Shown one piece after another: positions 1-6,811 of a stretch of 32,524 nucleotides of DNA. The first letter of the stretch is position 1. Each line of letters opens with the position of its first letter. The notes beneath the pieces were generated by a model. That model was given only the letters and a program-made list of their open reading frames with translations, was not told the origin of the DNA and did not search any database. The position numbers and the translations under genes were made by a program. The stretch comes from DATJJW01 sp035491935 (GTDB lineage Bacteria > Pseudomonadota > Alphaproteobacteria > ATCC43930 > CGMCC-115725): positions 1-32,524 of the forward strand of contig DATJJW010000164.1 of the NCBI GenBank assembly GCA_035491935.1, in the 5' to 3' direction.

Positions 1-168
1 GAAGCGCCAGCCGCTATCGGCCTCGTCGTCGGGCTCCTCACGATACATATAGCCGACCAGCTCGCCATCGACGGTGATCCGGTCGGAGGCAATGCAACCG
101 CCATGGTCCGGCGCCAATGGCTGGATATCCTTAGGCTTCAGCCTGAAGACCTTGCCCCTGCCGCCCAT
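1..168 (-). CDS. DUF2185 domain protein, C-terminus cut by window edge
   Basis: The reading frame starts at the ATG at 168-166 and runs out of the window after 56 codons. An in-frame TAG lies a short way upstream with no other start between, and a G-rich stretch sits just before the ATG, so the start is firm. The visible part contains GGCIASDRITVDGELVGYM and a DSGWRF block, which match the DUF2185 family (also called Imm33-like) as I remember it. Some members of this family sit in immunity-protein contexts, but many are stand-alone proteins of unknown role, and nothing nearby looks like a toxin. No function is claimed. Family call is fairly secure; the role is unknown. Confidence 0.75.
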   Translation of the reverse strand, partial: MGGRGKVFRLKPKDIQPLAPDHGGCIASDRITVDGELVGYMYREEPDDEADSGWRF

Positions 169-275
169 CGCCGCCCCCGATCCGCCATCGATATCGCCCT
201 ATCTAATCGCATTGGCAGGAGGGGTCCAGCCCGGTCGGGATGCGGTACCTGCATGCCCGCCGGGCTGGATCCGCC

Positions 276-695
276 TTACATCGGCTGCGGGACGTAGATC
301 ATCCAGCGAACTCCGAACTTGTCGGCGAGCATGCCGAAGGCCGGGGAAAAGAAGGTCTTGCCGAGCGGCATATTCACCTGACCGCCTTCGGCCAAGGCCG
401 CGAACACCCGTTCCGCATCGGCCGGATCCTTCGGGGTCAGCGAGAGCGAGAAACCGTCGAATTTGGTCTGCTGCGTGGGGCAGCCATCCGACGCCATGAG
501 CTCGCTGTCGCCGATGGTGAAGCTGACATGGCAGATCTTATCCTCATTGCCCGGCGGCACCTGGCTGGGATCGGGCTTTTCCGGCATCTCGCTGTAGCGC
601 ATCTGGAAACGCACCTGCGCTCCCAGCGTCTTCTTATAGAAATCGAGCGCCTCTTCGCATTTGCCGTTGAAGAAGAGATAAGGTGTGACGTTCAT
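276..695 (-). CDS. VOC family (PhnB-like) protein
   Basis: A complete 139-residue protein opening with MNVTPYLFFNGKCEEALDFY, the usual start of PhnB-like members of the vicinal-oxygen-chelate (glyoxalase/bleomycin-resistance) superfamily. The two beta-alpha-beta-beta-beta halves can be followed (roughly residues 3-70 and 75-135), with a typical GDSELMASDG turn in the middle and GMLADKFGVRWMI at the end. Such proteins are small cytoplasmic dimers; many have no proven substrate, and the old label '3-demethylubiquinone methyltransferase-like' is not functional evidence. The gene is divergent from the TetR regulator at 845, with about 150 bp between them, which suggests that the regulator controls it. 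Confidence 0.88.
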   Translation of the reverse strand: MNVTPYLFFNGKCEEALDFYKKTLGAQVRFQMRYSEMPEKPDPSQVPPGNEDKICHVSFTIGDSELMASDGCPTQQTKFDGFSLSLTPKDPADAERVFAALAEGGQVNMPLGKTFFSPAFGMLADKFGVRWMIYVPQPM

Positions 696-844
696 GGCTG
701 GTCCCTTTCCTGTCTGCCAAAATCTGTATCGAGCGGAAGCGGCGATCTTGTTGCCAGCAAACGATGTTCACGGAACCGCAACAAATGTGTACGCCGTCCA
801 CAATTCACTAGCATAATACCGGAACAAGGTCCACCATCCTCCTC

Positions 845-1516
845 ATGCAAGACGAACCTGCCGCGTCGAAACCGACAGCCCCGCGCAAAAAAAACTATCC
901 GAGAAAAACCTATCGCCACGGCGATCTGCGCCGCGCACTGCTCGATGCCGGCATCGAACTGGCCCGTTCCGGCGGTCCCGACGCCGTGGTGCTGCGCGAA
1001 GCGACGCGGCAGGCCGGCGTCGTGCCCAACGCCGCCTATCGCCATTTCGCCAACCGTCAGGATCTGGTGGAGGCCGTGCGCGCGGCGGCGCTGTCCGAAC
1101 TGGCGGCAACCATGGAAGCCGAACTGGCCGCCATCGATCCAAGCCTCGACGCGGGCGCGCAGGCTTGCGCGGCACTCCGTGCGACGGGCCTTGGATATCT
1201 ACGCTACGCCCTCACCCAGCCTGGACTGTTCCGCACGGCCTTCGCCACCCATGAGACGCCGGTCGGCGACGCCAACCCGGCCAAGGCGGGTCCCGGCGGC
1301 CTCAATCCCTTCCAACTGCTGAGCCAGGCGCTCGACCGCATGGCCACCGCGGGGGCCTTGCCGATGGAACGGCGTCTGGGCGCGGAGTTCCTCGCCTGGT
1401 CCGCGGTGCATGGCTTCGCCATGCTGATCCTCGACGGCCCCTTGCGCGGGTTTCCGGAAGCGCAGATCGCCCCGCTCGGGGCGCGGCTGGTCGAGATGGT
1501 GCAGAAGGGGCTTTAG
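845..1516 (+). CDS. TetR/AcrR family transcriptional regulator
   Basis: A 223-residue protein with a basic N-terminal tail, then a TetR-type DNA-binding domain: a first helix (HGDLRRALLDAGIELA, about 25-40) and a helix-turn-helix around residues 47-72 with REATRQAGVVPNAAYRHFANR. The C-terminal ligand/dimer domain (about 85-223) is of the type often found in small alphaproteobacterial TetR proteins. There is no clear Shine-Dalgarno before the ATG at 845; a CATAAT element at 812-817 would give a leader of only some 20 nt. The likely target is the divergent VOC gene and its own promoter; a 7-bp inverted repeat (TTGTTGC at 748-754, GCAACAA at 778-784) lies between them. The stop codon overlaps the last codon of the P450 remnant on the other strand. 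Confidence 0.88.
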   Translation: MQDEPAASKPTAPRKKNYPRKTYRHGDLRRALLDAGIELARSGGPDAVVLREATRQAGVVPNAAYRHFANRQDLVEAVRAAALSELAATMEAELAAIDPSLDAGAQACAALRATGLGYLRYALTQPGLFRTAFATHETPVGDANPAKAGPGGLNPFQLLSQALDRMATAGALPMERRLGAEFLAWSAVHGFAMLILDGPLRGFPEAQIAPLGARLVEMVQKGL

Positions 1517-2025
1517 TCAGCTTGACGGCCTGCCAGGACCGGCAATTGCGCGATGGCGCGGATGCCAGCGCGCTTGCGCCAGTGAATATGCGAATCCTCC
1601 ATCGCCAGTGTCAGCTGCGGCCACCGCTCGAACAAGGCCCGCAGAGCGCATTTGGCTTCAAGCCGGGCCAGTTGGTGCCCCAGGCAAAAATGCGCCCCGG
1701 CACCGAAGGCGATATGCCTGTTCGCCCGGCGCTCGAGATCGAGCTTTTCCGGATGTTCGTGCGCTTGCGGGTCACAGTTTCCGGCGACCAGCATGGGCAT
1801 GATCCTGTCACCCTGCTTCAACCGGACGCCACCGAACTCCATGTCCTTTCGCACGAAGCGCGGCTTGGCAAGACCTGGTTGGCCAGGTCTTGCGTCGTCG
1901 TCGTCCAGACCGTTCCGATGAGCGGGAACCGGACCTCGACGACCGGCCCCCGCGCGCAACCTCTCGATCGCGGCGGCCGGGTTGCGGAAATACTCCTGAC
2001 TGGTGAAATCGACATGGAGCGTCAT
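1513..2025 (-). pseudogene. Cytochrome P450 remnant (internal deletion plus frameshift)
   Basis: An open frame of 170 codons keeps only the two ends of a bacterial cytochrome P450, normally about 400 residues. The start MTLHVDFTSQEYFRNPAAA is a P450 N-terminus. Near 1947-1951 (a run of five C) the coding frame shifts by one: the other frame continues with VVEVRFPLIGTVWTTTTQ. At about 1868-1875 the text jumps to the C-terminal third (KPRFVRKDMEFGGVRLKQGD) in the first frame. The heme-cysteine loop FGAGAHFCLGHQLA is intact, but the I-helix and the K-helix ExxR region are missing, about 230 residues. The product cannot be a working P450. A perfect hairpin lies at the joint. Neighbours (cupin upstream, TetR convergent) give no hint of the old substrate. 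Confidence 0.85.
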
Positions 2026-2081
2026 GGTCGATCCTCATGAGACCGATCCGCCCGTGTCGGATCGACCAGCGGTTGCCCTGT

Positions 2082-2549
2082 CTAGTAAGGGGTCCCATCC
2101 TTGTGGGTAAAGAGCCGGCCCGTCTCACCCGTCGCCGCGATGAGGTCGTCCTGGGGATATGTGACGTCATCCGGATGGCTGCGGTCGCCGATTTCCAGAT
2201 AGACGACCGGCTCTCCGCTGCGGTTGACCAGGCAATGAGCACCGCCGGCTGCGGCAAAGCCCGCACACATGCCGGGCGTCATCACCGTCTCGCCCTCCTC
2301 GGTCAGCAGCACGGCCGTGCCCTCCAGGATGTAGACGAATTCATCCTGATGGGAATGGGTGTGCAACAACGACGAGACCCCGCCCGGCGGCAGGGTCGTG
2401 CGGTTGACACCGAAATTCTGCAGGCCGAAGGGATCGCCCAGCGGCTGCTTGACCCGCCTGGCCAGCTTGGCGTGGAACGCCGCAGGCAGGTTGCTCGGCT
2501 TGGTCCGGGGCGCGGCATCCTCGGCGGTGATGGCAACAGGCTTGGTCAT
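2082..2549 (-). CDS. Cupin domain protein
   Basis: A 155-residue protein with one cupin beta-barrel. The first metal-binding motif is visible as HTHSHQDEFVYILEGTAVL (about residues 63-81), followed by a G(X)4PG-like turn (MTPGMCAGFAAAGGAHCLVN), where the second histidine lies. The C-terminal region (YPQDDLIAATGETGRLFTHKDG) resembles small cupins found near redox or sugar enzymes whose substrate is not known. It is probably cytoplasmic and metal-binding. It begins 24 nt after the endonuclease III stop codon on the same strand, so the two are likely co-transcribed, and it is followed after 56 nt by the P450 remnant. The family is clear; the reaction is not. Confidence 0.85.
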   Translation of the reverse strand: MTKPVAITAEDAAPRTKPSNLPAAFHAKLARRVKQPLGDPFGLQNFGVNRTTLPPGGVSSLLHTHSHQDEFVYILEGTAVLLTEEGETVMTPGMCAGFAAAGGAHCLVNRSGEPVVYLEIGDRSHPDDVTYPQDDLIAATGETGRLFTHKDGTPY

Positions 2550-2573
2550 CGGCTCTCCCCTTCTTATCGGCTA

Positions 2574-3308
2574 TCACGCGGCGGTGGTTTTGCCTTCGAA
2601 CTTGCAGATCTGGGATACGGCGCATGCCGGGCAATTGGGCTTGCGCGCCATGCAGGTGTAGCGGCCATGCAGGATCAGCCAATGATGGGCTCCCTGGCGC
2701 CATCGTTCGGGCGTCACCTCCATCAAATGGTCCTCGACCTCGCGCGGGGTCTTGCCGGGGGCGAGGCCGGTGCGGTTGCCGACGCGGAAGATATGGGTGT
2801 CGACCGCGATGGTCGGCTCGCCGAAGGCGACGTTTAGCACGACATTGGCCGTCTTGCGGCCGACGCCGGGCAGCGCCTCCAGCGCATCGCGGTCGCGCGG
2901 CACCTCGCCGCCATGTTGGTGGACCAGGATGGCCGAGAGCTTGATGACGTTCTGCGCCTTGGTGCGGAACAGGCCGATGGTGCGGATGTGGTCACGCACG
3001 GCATCCTCGCCCAAGGCCAGCATCGCCGCCGGGTTGTCGGCAATCCGGAACAGCTTCGTGGTCGCCTTGTTGACGCCGACATCGGTCGCCTGGGCCGAGA
3101 GCACCACCGCGACCAGCAGGGTGAAGGGATTGGTGTATTCCAGCTCGGTCTCGGGCGCCGGCAGCTTCTCGGCCAAGGCTGCGAAGAAACGGTCGGCCTC
3201 CTCGGGCGACATCAGCCGCTTCAGCCCTTTAGGCTTGGCGCGGCTCTTCGCGTTGGGCTTGGCTGCTTTGGATTTCGGGGCGGAGTTGGCGGGGGATCGA
3301 GTCAGCAT
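2574..3308 (-). CDS. nth: Endonuclease III (DNA glycosylase/AP lyase)
   Basis: Base-excision repair enzyme that removes oxidised pyrimidines and nicks abasic sites. The 244-residue protein has a lysine/alanine-rich N-terminal extension (about 1-30), the glycosylase fold, the helix-hairpin-helix LPGVGRKTA (146-154) with catalytic Lys152, and the catalytic Asp170 in VDTHIFR. The iron-sulfur cluster ligands follow the Cys-X6-Cys-X2-Cys-X5-Cys pattern at 219, 226, 229 and 235. All key residues are present. It heads a probable two-gene unit with the cupin gene. A strong hairpin terminator ends only 22 nt upstream of its start codon, so its promoter is unclear. Confidence 0.97.
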   Translation of the reverse strand: MLTRSPANSAPKSKAAKPNAKSRAKPKGLKRLMSPEEADRFFAALAEKLPAPETELEYTNPFTLLVAVVLSAQATDVGVNKATTKLFRIADNPAAMLALGEDAVRDHIRTIGLFRTKAQNVIKLSAILVHQHGGEVPRDRDALEALPGVGRKTANVVLNVAFGEPTIAVDTHIFRVGNRTGLAPGKTPREVEDHLMEVTPERWRQGAHHWLILHGRYTCMARKPNCPACAVSQICKFEGKTTAA

Positions 3309-3330
3309 GGTGACCCGACAATAAAACAGA

Positions 3331-3357
3331 TCCCGATCCGGTGGAACCGGATCGGGA
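3331..3357 (-). terminator. Intrinsic terminator after the 84-residue gene
   Basis: A perfect 12-bp inverted repeat (TCCCGATCCGGT at 3331-3342, ACCGGATCGGGA at 3346-3357) with a three-base loop. Read on the minus strand it is followed by TCTGTTTTATTGT, a good U-rich tail. It lies 63 nt after the stop of the small gene at 3420-3674. A second, weaker hairpin (CGGGACC at 3375-3381, GGTCCCG at 3389-3395) precedes it. The U-rich tail runs to within about 10 nt of the nth start codon. Confidence 0.75.
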
Positions 3358-3419
3358 CTAGGTAGATCGGCGGTCGGGACCGGGGGGAGGTCCCGCCGCG
3401 CCCATTGATATAGTACGGT

Positions 3420-3674
3420 TTAGGCGGCTGCAGGACGGGCTGCGTCGAACTGCCGCTGCGAAGCGGCGGCACCGCCCCCCTGCCGCATATAATGCTCGGC
3501 CGCCTCGCGCTGGCGCTGGGCCACCGCATTCTGGGCGGTGCGCACGCTGCTGTAGAGCGTACCGTCCAGCCCATTGTAGAGACGGTCGGAGGCATAGAAA
3601 CGTACACCGCCGCGTTCGAGGACGACGATGCCGGCGGTCTGCCCGGCAGTCTCGATGATGTAGGCGTCGGTCAT
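3420..3674 (-). CDS. Small conserved-looking protein of unknown function (84 aa)
   Basis: An 84-residue frame with a compact N-terminal domain (about 1-50): MTDAYIIETAGQTAGIVVLE, then a predicted strand GGVRFYASDR and an acidic or polar linker, followed by an alanine/glutamine-rich helical C-terminus (AQNAVAQRQREAAEHYM). The ATG at 3674 is preceded by AGGAGTTTTTATTT, a usable Shine-Dalgarno (AGGAG) about 9 nt upstream. The gene has its own terminator downstream, which supports its being real. No signal peptide or membrane segment is visible. I do not recognise a named family with certainty; short alphaproteobacterial proteins of similar opening exist in my memory without a known role. Confidence 0.7.
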   Translation of the reverse strand: MTDAYIIETAGQTAGIVVLERGGVRFYASDRLYNGLDGTLYSSVRTAQNAVAQRQREAAEHYMRQGGGAAASQRQFDAARPAAA

Positions 3675-3780
3675 AAATAAAAACTCCTGTCGGCGCGGCC
3701 ATCACGCATCCGTCCGGGAATCGGTGTTCCGGGGGATCGTCGACAGGCCGTCAATTTCAAGCGAGATGTCTGGATTTACG

Positions 3781-3807
3781 TTCCCGAAACGATGAAATTT
3801 TCGGGAA
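3781..3807. promoter_or_regulatory. Perfect 9-bp inverted repeat, possible operator
   Basis: TTCCCGAAA at 3781-3789 and TTTCGGGAA at 3799-3807 with a nine-base spacer. It lies 107 nt upstream of the 84-residue gene on the minus strand and about 280 nt before msrA. There is no T-run on either side long enough for a terminator, so an operator or an RNA stem are the choices. I do not recognise the binding protein. Confidence 0.4.
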
Positions 3808-4002
3808 TAAATGGCGACAGGCTTGCGTCAACAGGACCGGAAAACGAGGTGCGACATTGGTTCTGCTCCCTTATGGCGGGCCGATCGAAACCGGCCTGGC
3901 ATGGCTGGGCCCACGGGTTTGTCGTCCCCGTGGCGCTTTAGCGTTTGGTGTCGCGGCGCAAGCTGCCCGTCAAATTCCCGCGTATCCCGAAGGATGGGCT
4001 AT

Positions 4003-4031
4003 AATCTAGGAACAGCCTCTTTGTCCGTCAA
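4003..4031 (-). promoter_or_regulatory. Candidate sigma-70 promoter towards the 84-residue gene
   Basis: On the minus strand TTGACG (4031-4026) is followed after exactly 17 nt by TAGATT (4008-4003). The -35 box matches five of six consensus bases and the -10 box four. The -35 box lies inside the left arm of the 12-bp palindrome at 4024-4063, so a factor bound there would compete with RNA polymerase. The leader to the 84-residue gene would be about 320 nt, which is long. Confidence 0.35.
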
Positions 4032-4063
4032 TATAAAAAACTATTTATTGCTATATTGACGGA
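4024..4063. promoter_or_regulatory. Perfect 12-bp inverted repeat in the msrA leader
   Basis: TCCGTCAATATA at 4024-4035 and TATATTGACGGA at 4052-4063 match without a mismatch around a 16-base AT-rich spacer. The right arm ends 10 nt before the GGGAGAG ribosome binding site of msrA and downstream of a TATAAT box at 4000-4005. It could be a repressor or activator site placed between promoter and gene, or an RNA stem next to the ribosome binding site. The local base composition is far more AT-rich than its surroundings. Confidence 0.55.
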
Positions 4064-4085
4064 ACAACCCAATGGGAGAGCCCTC

Positions 4086-4763
4086 ATGTGGTTCATGTCG
4101 CCCAAGAAAATGCGTATGCCGACGGCGGAAGAAGCCTTGCCCGGCCGCCCCCACGCGATGCCCGTGCCGGCCGCGCACACGGTGAACGGCCATAGCGTGA
4201 AGCCGCCCTTCCCGGCCGGGATGGAGAGCATCGTGCTGGGCCTTGGCTGTTTCTGGGGTGCCGAGCGGCTGTTCTGGCGCCTGCCCGGCGTCTACACCAC
4301 GGCGGTCGGATATGCTGGCGGCTTCACGCCTAATCCGACCTATGAGGAGGTTTGCTCCGGCATGACCGGCCATACGGAGGCAGTGCTGGTGGTATTCGAT
4401 CCGGGCAAGATCGCGCTATCGACCATCCTGCAGACCTTCTGGGAAGGCCACGACCCGACCCAGGGCATGCGCCAGGGTAACGATACCGGCACGCAATACC
4501 GCTCGGCGGTCTATTGGACCGAGCCGGCACAGGAGAAGATCGTGCGCGCCACGGCCGCGGCCTATGGCAAGGCGCTGGCCGCCCGCGGGCTGGGACCGAT
4601 CACCACCGAATTGGCGCCGGCCGGCCCCTTCTACTATGCCGAGGATTACCACCAGCAATATCTGGACAAGAACCCGAACGGCTATTGCGGGCTGGGCGGC
4701 ACCGGCGTCACCTGCCCGACCGGCATCGCGGAACTGAGCGCGGCGGCCACCCCGATGGAATGA
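4086..4763 (+). CDS. msrA: Peptide-methionine (S)-S-oxide reductase MsrA
   Basis: Repairs oxidised methionine in proteins and free methionine sulfoxide of the S form, in the cytoplasm, using thioredoxin. The start at 4086 is chosen because GGGAGAG lies six nt upstream; a frame open 30 nt further back has no such site. The 225-residue protein has the E. coli-like N-terminal extension (AEEALPGRPHAMPV), the catalytic motif GCFWGAER with Cys55, the EVCSGMTGHTEAV block, the HDPTQGMRQGNDTGTQYRS block, and resolving cysteines Cys201 and Cys210 in YCGLGGTGVTC. All catalytic parts are present. It is followed after 108 nt by msrQ on the same strand, so two methionine-sulfoxide repair functions lie together. 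Confidence 0.96.
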   Translation: MWFMSPKKMRMPTAEEALPGRPHAMPVPAAHTVNGHSVKPPFPAGMESIVLGLGCFWGAERLFWRLPGVYTTAVGYAGGFTPNPTYEEVCSGMTGHTEAVLVVFDPGKIALSTILQTFWEGHDPTQGMRQGNDTGTQYRSAVYWTEPAQEKIVRATAAAYGKALAARGLGPITTELAPAGPFYYAEDYHQQYLDKNPNGYCGLGGTGVTCPTGIAELSAAATPME

Positions 4764-4871
4764 CCCCCGCACAAGCACCTGGTCCGGAGAAACGGCACCG
4801 GCGTAACCTTCAGCCATGCCGGTCCGAATGGTTTTGGCATGGCAATGAGTTTGAATGAGGATCGGCAGAAC

Positions 4872-5798
4872 ATGGCGAATGCGACGGTGAACCGGGCCGG
4901 CCGGTCGCCCGGCTGGGCATTGTGGCTCGATGCGCGCGGACAGTTCTCCTGGCTGCGTTTCGTGACGCTGCTGGCCCTGCTGGCCCCGGCCATCGTCGCC
5001 GGATACGACACCGCCATGGGCAATCTGGGTGCCCGGCCCATTACCGAGGTCATTCACCGCAGCGGCCTCTGGATGGTCCGCTTCCTGTTCCTGTCGATGC
5101 TGGTGACGCCGGTCCGTCGCTCCTGGCGCTGGCCGGAGCTGCTCGACATCCGCCGCATGCTGGGCGTCGGCTGCTTCTGCTATGGCGTCGCCCATATCTC
5201 GCTCTACATCGTCGACGAGAATTTCGACCTCGGCACCGTCGCCTCCGAGATCGTGCTGCGCATCTATCTCACCATCGGTGCGGTGGCGCTGCTGGGCTTA
5301 GGCGTGTTGGCCGCGACCTCGACCGACGGCATGGTCAAGCGCCTCGGCGCCAAGAACTGGCAACGCCTGCACATGGCCATCTACGGCATCGCCGTACTCG
5401 GCATCATCCACTACTTCATGCAGTCGAAGCTGGAGGTGACGGAACCGACGGTGTTCGCCGGTTTCCTCGGCTGGCTGCTGATCTATCGCCTGGTCGTCGC
5501 CTTCATGGACCGCCGCTCGGAACCCTCGCCCTATCTCATCGCGGGGTTGAGCCTGATCGTGCCGATCCTGACGGCGCTGGGCGAGGCGGGATACTTCAAC
5601 ATCCTCTACCACGCCCCGATCATCCGCGTGCTGCAGGCCGATCTGGGCTTGCGCACGGGTATCCGCCCTGCATGGTGGGTGCTGATCTTCGGCGCCATCG
5701 TCACCACGGGCATGATCTACCGGCGTCTGACCACCAAGAGCCGCGCGCGGCCGACACCCCGGGCCGGAGCCAAGCCCCAGCCGAACCCTGCCCAATGA
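4872..5798 (+). CDS. msrQ: MsrQ/YedZ-like heme-binding membrane subunit
   Basis: Integral membrane heme b protein of the ferric-reductase-like family. In the known system it passes electrons from the quinone pool or flavin to the periplasmic molybdoenzyme MsrP, which repairs methionine sulfoxide. About six membrane segments can be seen, with heme-ligand candidate histidines in YGVAHISLYIV, RLHMAIYG and GIIHYFMQSK. It is longer (308 residues) than the E. coli protein (about 211) because of an extended C-terminus with further hydrophobic stretches and a proline-rich tail. The start at 4872 has GAGGA ten nt upstream; an in-frame ATG at 4839 is the alternative. No msrP gene is in the window; the partner upstream is msrA. 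Confidence 0.85.
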   Translation: MANATVNRAGRSPGWALWLDARGQFSWLRFVTLLALLAPAIVAGYDTAMGNLGARPITEVIHRSGLWMVRFLFLSMLVTPVRRSWRWPELLDIRRMLGVGCFCYGVAHISLYIVDENFDLGTVASEIVLRIYLTIGAVALLGLGVLAATSTDGMVKRLGAKNWQRLHMAIYGIAVLGIIHYFMQSKLEVTEPTVFAGFLGWLLIYRLVVAFMDRRSEPSPYLIAGLSLIVPILTALGEAGYFNILYHAPIIRVLQADLGLRTGIRPAWWVLIFGAIVTTGMIYRRLTTKSRARPTPRAGAKPQPNPAQ

Positions 5799-5819
5799 TG
5801 CTGGTTCGGTAATACCGGT

Positions 5820-6806
5820 TCAGTGGTACTGGGTGTGCTTGTCGACCTTGCCATGGAAGACGATGTAGACGCCGGCGTTGTAGATCAGGATCAGCGGGAA
5901 GACGATGAGGCCGATGCCCCAGAACATGAAATTGAGCGTCGAAGGCGGTGACGCCGCCTGCTCGATGGTGATCGAATAGGGCAGCATATAGGGCCAGAAC
6001 GAGGCCGCCATGGTGCCGAAGGCGGCAAGGAAGATCACCGCCGCCGACAGGAAAGGCAGCCCGTCCTTGCGCGCCTGCATGCCATAGAGCAACCCGGCAC
6101 AACCGATGGCCCCCAACGCCGGGAACACGATCAGCGCCGGCCGATCGAACCATTGCCGCATGACCTGGAGATGGATGGCCGTCGCATAGACGAAAGCGGC
6201 CCCCAGGAACATCAGCACCGCCATCATCAGCCAAGGCAGCAGGATATAGGCGCGGTCGCGGATCTCGTGTTCGGTCTTGAGGATGAGCCACGCCGCCCCC
6301 AGCAGCGCATAGCCCAGGCACAGCCCGATGCCGCACAGCGCCGAGAACGGCGTCAGCCAGTCCATGCTCGTGCCCTGGAACTGCAGGTTTGCCACGGGCA
6401 GACCGTTAACGAGGGCGCCTACCGTAGCGCCCTGCATGAAGGTCGCGAGGACCGAACCGCCGACGAAGCCGGTATCCCAGATCCAGCGGCCGCGCTCGGT
6501 TTTGTAGCGGAACTCGAAGGCGACGCCGCGCAGGATGAGCGCGCCCAGCATCATCATCAACGGGATGTAGAAGGCCGAGAGCAGGATCGAATAGATCGCC
6601 GAGAAGGCGGCATACAGGATGGTGCCGGCCAGCACCAGCCAGGTTTCGTTGCCGTCCCAGACCGGCGAGATGGCGCCCAGCATCTGCTGACGCAGGTTTT
6701 CGTTGCGCGTGAGGCCGAACAGCATGCCGACGCCAAGGTCGAAGCCGTCGAGCAGCACATAGAGGAAAAGACCGATGGCGAGGATGAGCACGAAGTAAGT
6801 GATCAT
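5820..6806 (-). CDS. cydB: Cytochrome bd-type quinol oxidase subunit II
   Basis: Second subunit of the bd-family terminal oxidase in the inner membrane, which reduces oxygen to water with quinol electrons without pumping protons. The 328-residue protein starts MITYFVLILAIGLFLYVLLDG and shows the conserved FDLGVGML, GNETWLVLAG and FEFRYK blocks, then alternating membrane segments to the C-terminus (TLNFMFWGIGLIVFPLILIYNAGVY). The ATG at 6806 lies five nt after the cydA stop, so translation is coupled. A longer open frame runs upstream into cydA but is not coding. It is shorter than E. coli CydB (379 residues), as is normal for the cyanide-insensitive subgroup (CioB). It is convergent with msrQ, with a 21-bp gap. 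Confidence 0.95.
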   Translation of the reverse strand: MITYFVLILAIGLFLYVLLDGFDLGVGMLFGLTRNENLRQQMLGAISPVWDGNETWLVLAGTILYAAFSAIYSILLSAFYIPLMMMLGALILRGVAFEFRYKTERGRWIWDTGFVGGSVLATFMQGATVGALVNGLPVANLQFQGTSMDWLTPFSALCGIGLCLGYALLGAAWLILKTEHEIRDRAYILLPWLMMAVLMFLGAAFVYATAIHLQVMRQWFDRPALIVFPALGAIGCAGLLYGMQARKDGLPFLSAAVIFLAAFGTMAASFWPYMLPYSITIEQAASPPSTLNFMFWGIGLIVFPLILIYNAGVYIVFHGKVDKHTQYH

Positions 6807-6811
6807 GGTCC

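Larger units (their letters stand above)
3675..4085. other. 411-bp gap with two perfect palindromes and overlapping promoter-like boxes
   Basis: No convincing gene is seen here. The stretch holds a 9-bp inverted repeat at 3781-3807 and a 12-bp inverted repeat at 4024-4063 (listed separately). A plus-strand -10-like box TATAAT lies at 4000-4005, without a good -35. On the minus strand TTGACG (4031-4026), a 17-nt spacer and TAGATT (4008-4003) form a fair sigma-70 promoter that would read towards the 84-residue gene. A frame of 82 codons at 3811-4059 has no codon or family support. Confidence 0.5.

Noticed and set aside
1..168. The DUF2185 gene as part of a toxin-immunity system
   Set aside because: Some members of the family act as immunity proteins, but no toxin-like gene is visible beside it and the next genes on the left are outside the window.
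3811..4059. An 82-codon frame in the gap before msrA
   Set aside because: No ribosome binding site, no family resemblance, and it runs through the palindrome.
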